This document shows positions 24,189 to 32,919 of a stretch of 50,800 nt of DNA, piece after piece. Position 1 is the first letter of the stretch; the number at the start of each line of letters is the position of its first letter. The stretch spans positions 1 through 50,800 of the forward strand of contig JBFWMT010000009.1 of the NCBI GenBank assembly GCA_050251415.1, in the 5' to 3' direction. A model generated the notes under the pieces. It saw nothing but the letters and a program-made list of their open reading frames with translations. It was not told where the DNA came from and searched no databases. The stretch comes from UBA8514 sp050251415 (GTDB lineage: Bacteria; Bacillota; Clostridia; Lachnospirales; Anaerotignaceae). Position numbers and translations under genes: made by a program.

Positions 24189-24206
24189 AAGAGCAAAGAA
24201 GTTCTT
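24189..24206 (+). promoter_or_regulatory. candidate ANTAR-target hairpin in the gltB leader
   Basis: AAGAGC and GTTCTT form six pairs (one G-U) closed on the hexaloop AAAGAA, with A1 and G4. The 3' arm is contained in the 5' arm of the terminator at 24199. A second weaker A1/G4 hexaloop, ATGGCG at 24211-24216, follows after four bases, as expected for the two-hairpin ANTAR motif, but its stem is poor. Confidence 0.55.
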
Positions 24207-24250
24207 AAGCATGGCGGAGTATGTCCGTCTTTGCTTAAGAACTTTTTTTT
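24199..24250 (+). terminator. leader terminator upstream of gltB
   Basis: AAGTTCTTAAGC pairs perfectly with GCTTAAGAACTT, encloses a smaller GGCGG/CCGTC stem and runs into eight T. It lies about 75 bases before gltB. Confidence 0.88.
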
Positions 24251-24325
24251 ATCCCTTAAAACCGAAAATGTTTTCAAGAGTTAATTTTTTCGGAGGGTAA
24301 TATAAACAGAAAGGATGAAAAGATT

Positions 24326-27300
24326 ATGAGCGAGAACATGTTTCTAAAAAACAACGAAGCAACAGGCTTATACGACCCATGTTTTGAGCATGATAACTGT
24401 GGTATAGGTGCAATTGTAAATATTAAAGGTATTAAAACACATCAGACAGTAGAGGATGCACTTAAAATAGTGGAAAACCTTGAGCACAGAGCAGGTAAAG
24501 ATGCAGAGGGCAAAACAGGCGACGGCGTAGGCATACTTCTTCAGGTATCCCACAAGTTTTTCAGTAAAGAGGCCAAGACACTTGGATACAAAACAGGTGA
24601 CGAGGGAGATTATGCAGTTGGTATGTTCTTCTTCCCACAAGATGAGTTAGAGAGAAACCAAGCTAAAAAAATGTTTGAGATTATTGTTGAGAAGGAAAAT
24701 CTTGAATTTATCGGCTGGCGTGAAGTTCCTACAGACCCATCAATTTTGGGACATCAGGCAATTGATTGTATGCCATGTATTTTGCAGGGCTTTGTAAAAC
24801 GCACTAAAGATGTTGAAAAGGGTCTTCCCTTTGAGCGTAAATTGTATGTTGTAAGGCGTGTATTTGAGCAAAGCAATGACAACACTTATGTTGCTTCACT
24901 TTCGGCACGTACGATTGTTTATAAAGGCATGTTTCTTGTAAATCAGCTTCGTCTTTTCTTTAAGGATTTGCAGGATAGGGATTATGAATCTGCTATAGGG
25001 ATGGTACATTCCCGTTTCAGCACCAACACAACACCAAGCTGGCACAGGGCACACCCTAACCGTTTTATTTTGCACAATGGTGAAATAAATACCATCCGGG
25101 GGAATGCAGACCTTATGCTTGCACGTGAGGAAACCATGGCAACGGATGTGCTGAAAGGCGAAATGCACAAGGTACTTCCTATCATAAGTCAAGAAGGTTC
25201 AGACAGTGCTATGTTAGATAACACTTTGGAATTTCTTGTAATGAGTGGGATGGATTTACCACTTGCAGTAATGGTAACAATCCCAGAGCCATGGAGTAAC
25301 AATAAAAACATGAGCCAAAGCAAGAGAGATTTTTATCAGTATTATGCAACAATGCTTGAGCCATGGGATGGCCCTGCGTCAATCCTCTTTAGTGATGGCG
25401 ATGTAATGGGTGCAGTGTTGGACAGAAATGGTCTTCGTCCATCAAGATACTATATTACAGATGATGATAGACTTATTCTTTCATCTGAAGTTGGTGTTTT
25501 GGATATTCCAGCAGAAAAGATTATTAGAAAAGAACGATTAAGACCAGGCAAAATGCTTTTGGTTGATACAATAAAAGGCGAGCTTATTGATGACGATATA
25601 TTAAAAGAACGTTATGCAAGTCGCCAGCCTTACGGCGAATGGATTGATAGAAACCTTGTACAGCTTAAGGACATACGTATACCTAACAAAAAAATACCGA
25701 AGTATAATAAGGAAGAACTTAGAAGAATACAAAAAACATTTGGTTATACCTACGAAGATGTTATGACAGCTATTTTACCAATGGCAAATACAGGCAGCGA
25801 GGCAATTGCATCCATGGGGATAGATTCACCATTGGCTGTGCTTTCGGCAACTAAAAAGCCATTGTTCAACTATTTTAAAGAGATGTTTGCTCAGGTTACA
25901 AATCCACCAATCGATGCTATACGTGAGGAGATTGTTACCAGTACAACGGTATACATTGGGGATGCAGGAAATCTTCTTGAAGAAAAAGCTGAAAATTGCA
26001 AAGTAATACGTGTTAATAACCCAATACTTACCAATACAGACCTGCTTAAAATTAAGAACATGGATATTGAGGGGTTCAAAATTGGTGTTATTCCTATTAC
26101 CTATTATAAGAACACATCACTGGAAAAAGCGATTGACCGCCTTTTTGTTGAGGTGGACAGAGCCTATCGTGATGGGGCTAACATACTGATACTTTCCGAC
26201 CGTGAGGTGGATGAAAATCATGTTCCTATTCCATCACTTTTAGCGGTATCAGCAGTTAGCAAATATTTGGTAAGAACAAAGAAAAGAACTGACGTGGCAT
26301 TAATACTTGAAACAGCAGAAGCACGGGAAGTGCACCATTTTGCAACACTTTTGGGTTATGGCGCATGTGCTATCAATCCATACCTTGCTCAGGATACAAT
26401 TCGTGACCTTATAGATGAAGATTTACTGCACAAAGACTACTACGCAGCTGTGGATGATTATAACTCCGCAATACTACATGGTATTGTAAAGATAGCTTCA
26501 AAGATGGGCATATCCACAATTCAGTCATACCAAGGTGCACAGATTTTTGAAGCCGTTGGTATAGACAAGGCTGTTGTGGACAAATATTTTACAAACACTG
26601 TAAGCCGTATTGGCGGTATAGACCTTGATGATATTCAAGGTGAATTTCATGAATTGCATAGGGCTGCTTTTGACCCACTTGGTTTGGCTACCGACCTTAC
26701 CCTAGAAAGCACTGGCAGTCATAAATTTAGAAGTGGCAAGGAAGAGCATCTTTATAATCCAAAAACAATACATCTTCTTCAAGAAGCAACCAAAACAGGG
26801 GACTATAAGCTGTTTAAGGAATATACAACCCTTATTAACGATGAAGCAAAGGTTAATTTAAGAGGTCTTATAGGTTTTAATTTTGCAAAAAATCCAATAC
26901 CTATTGATGAAGTTGAAAGTGTAGACTCAATCGTTAAACGTTTTAAAACAGGGGCTATGAGCTATGGTTCTATAAGCCAGGAGGCACATGAAACCCTTGC
27001 AATTGCTATGAACCGTTTAGGCGGAAAAAGCAACAGTGGTGAGGGTGGAGAAAGTATTGACCGACTTACACCAGAAAAAAATGGCGACAGCCGTTGTTCT
27101 GCAATTAAACAGGTGGCTTCAGGACGTTTTGGTGTAACAAGCCGTTACCTTGTTAGTGCAAATGAAATTCAAATTAAAATGGCACAGGGTGCAAAACCAG
27201 GAGAAGGTGGACATCTTCCAGGAGGAAAGGTTTATCCTTGGATTGCAAAAACAAGACATTCAACCACAGGGGTTTCTCTTATTTCCCCACCACCGCACCA

Positions 27301-28876
27301 CGATATTTATTCTATTGAGGACTTGGCACAACTTATTTACGACCTTAAAAATTCCAACAGAGATGCTCGTATTTCTGTAAAGCTTTGCTCTGAAGCAGGG
27401 GTTGGAACAATTGCGGCAGGTGTTGCAAAAGCGGGTGCACAAGTAATTCTTATTTCGGGCTACGACGGCGGAACAGGTGCGGCGCCAAGAACATCTATAC
27501 AAAATGCAGGTATTCCTTGGGAAATGGGCTTGGCAGAAACACACCAAACTTTAATTAGAAACGGACTTAGAAACAAGGTGGCCATTGAAACAGACGGAAA
27601 ACTGATGAGTGGACGTGACGTTGCAATTGCGGCACTGTTAGGTGCAGAGGAATTTGGGTTCGCCACAGCACCACTGGTAACTATGGGTTGTGTTATGATG
27701 AGGGTTTGTAATTTGGACACATGTCCAGTTGGTGTTGCAACACAAAACCCAGAGCTTAGAAAGAGATTTAAGGGCAAGCCAGAATATGTAATTAACTTTA
27801 TGCGTTTTATTGCACAGGAGCTTAGGGAATATATGGCGAAGCTTGGTGTTAGAACAATAGAAGAAATGGTTGGCAGAAGTGACCTTCTTAAAATAAGAGA
27901 TGGTGCAAAAACCAGAACAACAAAGGTGGATTTATCTCAGATTATTAATAATCCATTTGCGGAAGCAAACAAGAATTTCTGCTTTGACCCAAAACAAATC
28001 TTTAATTTTGAACTAGAAAAAACTATGGACATGCGTGTGCTTTTAAAGAAATTTGATGCTGCACTTAAAAATAAAGTGCCTACATCTGTAGAAATTGATG
28101 TTAAAAATACAGACCGTTCTCTGGGTACTATTTTAGGCTCTGAAATTACAAAGAGATATCCAGAGGGACTGGACGATGACACAATGAGGGTTAAATGTAA
28201 GGGTGCAGGCGGACAAAGCTTTGGTGCATTTATTCCAAAGGGACTTACGTTGGAACTTGAAGGCGATTGCAACGATTACTTTGGCAAAGGTCTTTCCGGT
28301 GGTAAGCTGATTACCTATCCACCGGTAAACAGCAAGTTTGAGCAAGATAAAAATATTATTGTAGGCAATGTTGCTCTTTACGGCGCAACTAGCGGAGAGG
28401 CATATATAAACGGTGTTGCAGGCGAGCGTTTCTGCGTACGTAACAGTGGTGCTAGGGCTGTTGTTGAGGGCGTTGGCGACCACGGCTGTGAATACATGAC
28501 AGGTGGTATTGCCGTTATTATAGGTAAAACTGGTAAAAACTTTGCTGCAGGTATGAGCGGTGGCATTGTTTATGTTTTAGATGAGGATAGAGATTTTTAC
28601 ACAAGGGTTAACAAAGAACTTGTTTCTCTTGAAGAAGTTTTGCATAAGCAGGATGTTGCAGTGCTTAAAGAAATGATTGAGGCACATGTTGAAGCAACAG
28701 GTTCTAAAAAAGGCAAAGAGATACTTGACGATTTTGGAACTTATTTAGGCAAGTTTAAAAAGGTACTTCCTCACGATTATGACAAGATGTACAAAGCCAT
28801 AATTAAAATGGAAGAAAAAGGCTTAAGCGGTGAAGAAGCACAGATTGAAGCATTTTATGCGAATATGAGAGGTTAG
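24326..28876 (+). CDS. gltB: glutamate synthase, large subunit
   Basis: A 1516-residue protein of normal GltB length. HDNCGIGAI places the class II amidotransferase cysteine at residue 25, so a 24-residue propeptide is expected to be removed to free it. The central and FMN-binding TIM-barrel domains follow (GAMSYGSISQEAHETLA, GGKSNSGEGGE, KPGEGGHLPGGKV), with the 3Fe-4S cysteines in CVMMRVCNLDTCPVGVATQN and the C-terminal beta-helix (GGVGD-like repeats, GAGGQSFGAF). It converts glutamine and 2-oxoglutarate to two glutamates with electrons from GltD. It is preceded by a leader terminator with a candidate ANTAR site and followed by gltD after 12 bases. Confidence 0.96.
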   Translation: MSENMFLKNNEATGLYDPCFEHDNCGIGAIVNIKGIKTHQTVEDALKIVENLEHRAGKDAEGKTGDGVGILLQVSHKFFSKEAKTLGYKTGDEGDYAVGMFFFPQDELERNQAKKMFEIIVEKENLEFIGWREVPTDPSILGHQAIDCMPCILQGFVKRTKDVEKGLPFERKLYVVRRVFEQSNDNTYVASLSARTIVYKGMFLVNQLRLFFKDLQDRDYESAIGMVHSRFSTNTTPSWHRAHPNRFILHNGEINTIRGNADLMLAREETMATDVLKGEMHKVLPIISQEGSDSAMLDNTLEFLVMSGMDLPLAVMVTIPEPWSNNKNMSQSKRDFYQYYATMLEPWDGPASILFSDGDVMGAVLDRNGLRPSRYYITDDDRLILSSEVGVLDIPAEKIIRKERLRPGKMLLVDTIKGELIDDDILKERYASRQPYGEWIDRNLVQLKDIRIPNKKIPKYNKEELRRIQKTFGYTYEDVMTAILPMANTGSEAIASMGIDSPLAVLSATKKPLFNYFKEMFAQVTNPPIDAIREEIVTSTTVYIGDAGNLLEEKAENCKVIRVNNPILTNTDLLKIKNMDIEGFKIGVIPITYYKNTSLEKAIDRLFVEVDRAYRDGANILILSDREVDENHVPIPSLLAVSAVSKYLVRTKKRTDVALILETAEAREVHHFATLLGYGACAINPYLAQDTIRDLIDEDLLHKDYYAAVDDYNSAILHGIVKIASKMGISTIQSYQGAQIFEAVGIDKAVVDKYFTNTVSRIGGIDLDDIQGEFHELHRAAFDPLGLATDLTLESTGSHKFRSGKEEHLYNPKTIHLLQEATKTGDYKLFKEYTTLINDEAKVNLRGLIGFNFAKNPIPIDEVESVDSIVKRFKTGAMSYGSISQEAHETLAIAMNRLGGKSNSGEGGESIDRLTPEKNGDSRCSAIKQVASGRFGVTSRYLVSANEIQIKMAQGAKPGEGGHLPGGKVYPWIAKTRHSTTGVSLISPPPHHDIYSIEDLAQLIYDLKNSNRDARISVKLCSEAGVGTIAAGVAKAGAQVILISGYDGGTGAAPRTSIQNAGIPWEMGLAETHQTLIRNGLRNKVAIETDGKLMSGRDVAIAALLGAEEFGFATAPLVTMGCVMMRVCNLDTCPVGVATQNPELRKRFKGKPEYVINFMRFIAQELREYMAKLGVRTIEEMVGRSDLLKIRDGAKTRTTKVDLSQIINNPFAEANKNFCFDPKQIFNFELEKTMDMRVLLKKFDAALKNKVPTSVEIDVKNTDRSLGTILGSEITKRYPEGLDDDTMRVKCKGAGGQSFGAFIPKGLTLELEGDCNDYFGKGLSGGKLITYPPVNSKFEQDKNIIVGNVALYGATSGEAYINGVAGERFCVRNSGARAVVEGVGDHGCEYMTGGIAVIIGKTGKNFAAGMSGGIVYVLDEDRDFYTRVNKELVSLEEVLHKQDVAVLKEMIEAHVEATGSKKGKEILDDFGTYLGKFKKVLPHDYDKMYKAIIKMEEKGLSGEEAQIEAFYANMRG

Positions 28877-28888
28877 GAGGGGACAAAA

Positions 28889-30373
28889 ATGGGAAAAGCT
28901 ACAGGATTTTTGGAATATGAGAGAAAAATTGGGGAAGAAATAAGCCCTAAAGAAAGAATTAAAAACTTCAAGGATTTCCACAGCCATTTACCTAAAGAGC
29001 AGCAGCAGCTTCAGGGTGCAAGATGCATGGAGTGCGGTGTACCCTTCTGCCAAAGCGGTATGATGATAAAAGGAATGACTTCAGGCTGCCCTTTAAATAA
29101 TTTGATTCCTGAGTGGAATGACATGGTATATTTAAAAAAACCCGAGCAAGCATTGGCAAGGCTGTTAAAAACAAACAGCTTTCCAGAATTTACATCACGT
29201 GTTTGCCCTGCACCGTGTGAGGCGGCATGTACTTGCGGATTGAATGATGAGGCGGTTACCATAAAAGAAAACGAGTGGGGTATTATTGAAAACGGGTACG
29301 AAACTGGTCTTATAAAAGCGAATCCACCTAAGGTTAGAACTGGTAAAAGGATTGCAGTTGTTGGCAGTGGACCTGCGGGGCTTGCGGCGGCAGACCAGTT
29401 AAACAAGCGTGGTCATAGTGTAACTGTGTTTGAAAGAAGCGACCGTGTTGGCGGACTTTTGATGTATGGTATACCCAACATGAAGCTTGAGAAAGAAGTA
29501 ATAGACCGCAAGGTTGACATAATGAGAGAAGAAGGCGTGGAATTTGTAGTAAATGCCGATGTTGGTAACACTGTTAAGGCAGAAAAGCTTACAAAGGAAT
29601 ACGACAGCGTTATACTTGCATGCGGTGCGTCAAACCCTAGGGATATAAAAGTGCCTGGGCGTGAGGGTAAGGGTATTTACTTTGCTGTAGATTTTCTTAA
29701 AGCAACTACAAAAAGCCTGTTAGACAGCAATCTTGCAGATGGAAAGTATATTTCTGCAAAAGGCAAGAACGTGTTGGTAATTGGTGGTGGCGATACAGGC
29801 AACGACTGTGTTGGTACATCCATACGCCATGGCGCAAAGAATGTTATTCAGCTTGAAATGATGCCAAAGCCACCGCTTACAAGGGCGGCAGATAATAGCT
29901 GGCCTGAATGGCCGAAGGTGCTTAAAACCGATTACGGTCAGCAAGAGGCGATTGCAGTTTTTGGCAGTGACCCTCGCCTTTATGAAACAACAGTAACAGA
30001 TTTTATACTGGACAAAGAGGGCAAAGTTAAGCAAGCAAAAATTGTTAAGCTAGAGCGTAGCTTTGACAAAAACGGAGTAATGAGTTTTGTGAATGTTAAA
30101 GGCAGTGAAAAAACAATTGATGTTGATTTAGTGCTGATAGCAGCCGGATTTTTAGGTACACAAAATTATGTTACAAAGGCATTTAAGGTGGAAACTGACC
30201 AGCGCACAAATGTTAAAACTGCTGCAAATAGCTATGCAACAGGCGTACCAAAAGTATTTGTTACAGGCGACATGCATCGTGGTCAAAGCCTTGTTGTATG
30301 GGCAATACAAGAGGGCAGAGGTGCGGCAAAAGAGGTAGACAAGGCACTTATGGGCTATAGCAATTTGGCTTAA
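28889..30373 (+). CDS. gltD: glutamate synthase, small (NADPH) subunit
   Basis: A 494-residue protein of normal length. The N-terminus has the two cysteine clusters for 4Fe-4S centres (RCMECGVPFCQSG, TSGCPLNN and RVCPAPCEAACTCG). The FAD-binding motif is VVGSGPAGLAAADQL and the NADPH-binding one VLVIGGGDTGNDCVGTS. A late GFLGTQNYV...VTGDMHRGQSLVVWAI segment completes the FAD site. It passes electrons from NADPH to GltB. It has AGGAGG and lies 12 bases after gltB. The inverted copy of the structured repeat begins 18 bases after its stop codon. Confidence 0.96.
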   Translation: MGKATGFLEYERKIGEEISPKERIKNFKDFHSHLPKEQQQLQGARCMECGVPFCQSGMMIKGMTSGCPLNNLIPEWNDMVYLKKPEQALARLLKTNSFPEFTSRVCPAPCEAACTCGLNDEAVTIKENEWGIIENGYETGLIKANPPKVRTGKRIAVVGSGPAGLAAADQLNKRGHSVTVFERSDRVGGLLMYGIPNMKLEKEVIDRKVDIMREEGVEFVVNADVGNTVKAEKLTKEYDSVILACGASNPRDIKVPGREGKGIYFAVDFLKATTKSLLDSNLADGKYISAKGKNVLVIGGGDTGNDCVGTSIRHGAKNVIQLEMMPKPPLTRAADNSWPEWPKVLKTDYGQQEAIAVFGSDPRLYETTVTDFILDKEGKVKQAKIVKLERSFDKNGVMSFVNVKGSEKTIDVDLVLIAAGFLGTQNYVTKAFKVETDQRTNVKTAANSYATGVPKVFVTGDMHRGQSLVVWAIQEGRGAAKEVDKALMGYSNLA

Positions 30374-30390
30374 AACATAATACACAGAGC

Positions 30391-30597
30391 GAAGACAAAC
30401 CTTGGGCATTGCCCAAACCCACTTGCTTTTTGAAAAAAGCAAGACCAAAAACTTTTATTAAAACCGCATATTTATGCGGTTTTAATTGGGTTAAGGTAGC
30501 AATGGCAAAGAAGTGCCATCTGTCCAAAGGATAGCTTTGCCTTGCAAAGTGCTGACCAGAAACCCTTGTGGATGTTTGAGGGTAAAGCCTTCAAGGC
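30391..30597 (-). repeat. structured intergenic repeat, copy B (inverted)
   Basis: Reverse-complement copy of 23882-24088, of the same length, with the same chain of palindromes. The stem of the AAAACCGCAT/ATGCGGTTTT hairpin is identical and only its loop differs (GG against AA). It fills most of the 278-base gap between gltD and the next gene. Confidence 0.85.
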
Positions 30598-30651
30598 CGT
30601 ATGTATTTTTATAGGAATTATGGCTAAAATAATACCCAAAGGGGTGTTAAC

Positions 30652-31218
30652 ATGCTTGCTATAGGCGTTGTTGGTGATGATAAAGGCGTAGTATTAGGTG
30701 TGCTGGCGGATATATTTATGCGCAATGGCATACCCTTTTTTGCATCCGCACAAAAAGATGGAGATGGTATTGCAGCCGCATTTGCTCAGGCAGTAAAGGG
30801 AAAAGCCAAGGTGGTTGTAATGAGTATAAGCGGTACCGATTGGGAAAAAATAGGTACATTGAGGTTTGATATATTTGTATTTTTGGTTAAGAAAGAACAA
30901 TGTGAAGTAGTGCTTTCCTCGCTGCTGAAACAAAAAAATATATTAATTGTAAATAACGACTCACCATTACCGCAAAAAATATCTACATGCGGCGAAACTA
31001 CACTTATTACCTGTGGCTTTAACCATACGTCAAGCGTAACAGTTAGCAGTGTGGGTGATTTTGCTGATAAAATTCAGTATTGCTTGCAACGCACACTTTT
31101 AACCCTTAATGGTGAAGCTATAGAACCGCAGGAGTTTTCGGTTTGCGGTAACAGCAATGACATAACAGAAGTTTTAGCGGCAGTAACAGCGGCAATTATA
31201 TCAGGCGCAGAAGTTTAA
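30652..31218 (+). CDS. small Mur-ligase-like protein, function unknown
   Basis: 188 residues with GGGG before ATG. The segment ETTLITCGFNHTSSVTVSSV and the C-terminal LTLNGEAIEPQEFSV resemble the MurE-like ATP-grasp/ligase family fragments found as short stand-alone proteins in many Clostridia. There is no Walker-type GTNGKTT loop, so peptidoglycan-precursor ligation is not expected. The N-terminus begins IGVVGDDKGVVLGVLADIF. It stands alone between the structured repeat and the SSB-like gene. The assignment rests on short motifs only. Confidence 0.5.
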   Translation: MLAIGVVGDDKGVVLGVLADIFMRNGIPFFASAQKDGDGIAAAFAQAVKGKAKVVVMSISGTDWEKIGTLRFDIFVFLVKKEQCEVVLSSLLKQKNILIVNNDSPLPQKISTCGETTLITCGFNHTSSVTVSSVGDFADKIQYCLQRTLLTLNGEAIEPQEFSVCGNSNDITEVLAAVTAAIISGAEV

Positions 31219-31266
31219 AGTCTAAATTTTGGCTGGCTGAATAAATCTATATTATATAGAAATTCA

Positions 31267-31299
31267 GGGGTCGTATAATTTTATTATAAAAGCGACCTC
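31267..31299 (+). other. stem-loop upstream of the SSB-like gene
   Basis: GGGGTCG pairs with CGACCTC, and inside it TATAAT pairs with ATTATA. No T-run follows on either strand, so it may be a regulatory rather than a terminating structure. Confidence 0.45.
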
Positions 31300-31334
31300 C
31301 AACTAAAATTTACTATTGAGGGGAGTTTTTTAAT

Positions 31335-31955
31335 ATGCCTAAGGATACTGCTGCTGAAAACAACTATATTTTATTATCTGGTGAAATTTCCTCGCCATGC
31401 CGTTTTAGCCATGAAATATATGGTGAGGGGTTTTATACCTTTGATTTGTTATCTCAGCGCTTAAGCGGAAACAGTGATATTTTGCCCGTTACCATATCGG
31501 AACGGATTATGGAAGGACAAAGTCTTGATGTCGGACGCAAAGTTTGTGTTAAGGGTCAAATTAGAAGCTATAACAGCTATTGTGATAAGCGAAGCAGGTT
31601 GGTGCTTACGGTGTTTGCAAAGGAATTGGATTTTCAGGAATGTGAGGATACCAACCAGATTTTTTTGAATGGATACATATGTAAAAAGCCTGTGTATCGC
31701 ACAACTCCATTTGGAAGAGAAATAACTGATATTTTGTTGGCGGTAAATCGTGCGTACAACAAAAGTGATTATATACCATGTATTTTTTGGGGAAGAAATG
31801 CAAAATATACAGGTAACCTTACAACTGGTGATAACATACAAGTTTGGGGTCGAGTACAAAGTAGGCAATATCAGAAGAAAAATGAGGATAGCATAGAAGA
31901 AAGAACCGCATATGAAATTTCTGTGTCGAGAATTGAGAAAAAAGCTGAACAATAG
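31335..31955 (+). CDS. single-stranded DNA-binding-like protein with two OB folds
   Basis: A 206-residue protein. The second half is clearly SSB-like: IFLNGYICKKPVYRTTPFGR, then DILLAVNRAYNKSDYIPCIF and GDNIQVWGRVQSRQY. The first half (NYILLSGEISSPCRF to VKGQIRSYNSY) has the same strand pattern and is probably a second OB fold. It lacks the acidic tail by which housekeeping SSB recruits partners. Tandem-OB proteins of this size are common in Clostridia beside the true ssb; their exact role is not established. GGGGAG lies 8 bases before ATG. Confidence 0.72.
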   Translation: MPKDTAAENNYILLSGEISSPCRFSHEIYGEGFYTFDLLSQRLSGNSDILPVTISERIMEGQSLDVGRKVCVKGQIRSYNSYCDKRSRLVLTVFAKELDFQECEDTNQIFLNGYICKKPVYRTTPFGREITDILLAVNRAYNKSDYIPCIFWGRNAKYTGNLTTGDNIQVWGRVQSRQYQKKNEDSIEERTAYEISVSRIEKKAEQ

Positions 31956-31977
31956 TTTAGCGTATTTTGCGGTATGG

Positions 31978-32006
31978 TTGACATATTCTTCCAATATTAG
32001 TAAAAT
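31978..32006 (+). promoter_or_regulatory. promoter of the DUF6465-like gene
   Basis: Perfect TTGACA, 17 bases, TAAAAT. Confidence 0.75.
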
Positions 32007-32074
32007 TGTTATATACTAGGATAATGATTAAAATTGAATTATTACCGAGGAAAAAACAGTGGGGGGTATGTAAA

Positions 32075-32284
32075 ATGATAACAAACCTTTATCTTGAATT
32101 TAGGGAACACAAGGTGACAGAGAAAAAAATAGTAGAAGCTGTTAAAGCATTATGGAAAAGCGAAGGAAAGCGTCTTAAGGATTTAGTTACCCTGGATATT
32201 TACTTCAAAGCGGAAGAAGGAATGTGCTATTACATCATTAATGATGAGGAGACAGGAGGCTTTTCCTTGGGTAGCTTGGAATAA
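32075..32284 (+). CDS. DUF6465-like small protein
   Basis: 69 residues from ATG 32075, which has GGGGGG 8 bases upstream; a longer upstream frame has no ribosome-binding site. The protein (MITNLYLEFREHKV, LVTLDIYFKAEEGMCYYIIN, EETGGFSL) matches the pattern of DUF6465 proteins, short beta-alpha-beta proteins of Clostridia without known function. It has its own promoter and no clear partner. Confidence 0.6.
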   Translation: MITNLYLEFREHKVTEKKIVEAVKALWKSEGKRLKDLVTLDIYFKAEEGMCYYIINDEETGGFSLGSLE

Positions 32285-32315
32285 TTAACCGCCTAAGCCT
32301 GATACAAAAAGTATA

Positions 32316-32344
32316 TTGACAAAATTAAAATTAGGGTATATGAT
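32316..32344 (+). promoter_or_regulatory. promoter of the corrinoid adenosyltransferase-like gene
   Basis: Perfect TTGACA, 17 bases, TATGAT. Confidence 0.72.
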
Positions 32345-32383
32345 TTCTGCAGTTTAACAGTTCAGGAGTTTGAGGTGCTTATT

Positions 32384-32875
32384 ATGCGTGAAGGAAATAT
32401 ATATTTGTATTATGGCGGAGGCAAAGGAAAGACTACCCTTGCTATAGGCCAGGGTATGAGGGCTGTAAGCGAAGGGCTTTCAGTTGTTATGGTGCAGTTT
32501 TTGGATTACAACAACAATAAGGAATATTTAACCCTTAAGCGAATGGAACCCGAATTTAGGGCGTTTAGATTTGAAAAACGTCGTGAGAGCCTTGAAAAAG
32601 CCGATGAGAATGAAATTAAAAATGAAATTAATTTGGCCTTCAATTTCAGTAAAAAAATACTGGAAACAGGTGAAAGCGAAATGCTTATATTAGACGGCGT
32701 TATTGATGCTGTTGCAAGCGGTTTAATTGATGAAGCTGAGTTGGTTGAGGTACTTGAAAAGCGAAGCAGTTACATGGACATTATAATTACGGGAAGCAAG
32801 ATATGCCCATTGGTGGCAGAATGTGCAGACTATATTTATAGCATAAATAAAGAAAAAACTCCTGTGGAGGATTAA
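32384..32875 (+). CDS. CobO/BtuR-type corrinoid adenosyltransferase-like protein
   Basis: 163 residues from ATG 32384 (GAGGTG 6 bases upstream); GTG 32375 is an alternative. A P-loop GGGKGKTT (11-18) follows IYLYY, and later MLILDGVIDAVASGLID and MDIIITGSKICPLVAECADY match the CobO/BtuR fold, in which a P-loop ATPase adenosylates cob(I)alamin or cob(I)yrinate. Sequence between is more divergent than in bona fide CobO (for example no clear GxGWTW-type motif). No other cobalamin gene is nearby. Salvage-type adenosylation is the best guess. Confidence 0.65.
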   Translation: MREGNIYLYYGGGKGKTTLAIGQGMRAVSEGLSVVMVQFLDYNNNKEYLTLKRMEPEFRAFRFEKRRESLEKADENEIKNEINLAFNFSKKILETGESEMLILDGVIDAVASGLIDEAELVEVLEKRSSYMDIIITGSKICPLVAECADYIYSINKEKTPVED

Positions 32876-32878
32876 AAG

Positions 32879-32916
32879 AAAGAGCATTGCCAATAATTTA
32901 ACGGCAATGCTCTTTT
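32879..32916. terminator. bidirectional terminator between convergent genes
   Basis: AAAGAGCATTGCC and GGCAATGCTCTTT form a 13-bp stem, with T-rich sequence on both strands; it lies 3 bases from each stop codon. Confidence 0.88.
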
Positions 32917-32919
32917 AAT

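Noticed and set aside
31267..31299. Intrinsic terminator after the Mur-ligase-like gene
   Set aside because: The stem is good but no T-run follows on either strand.
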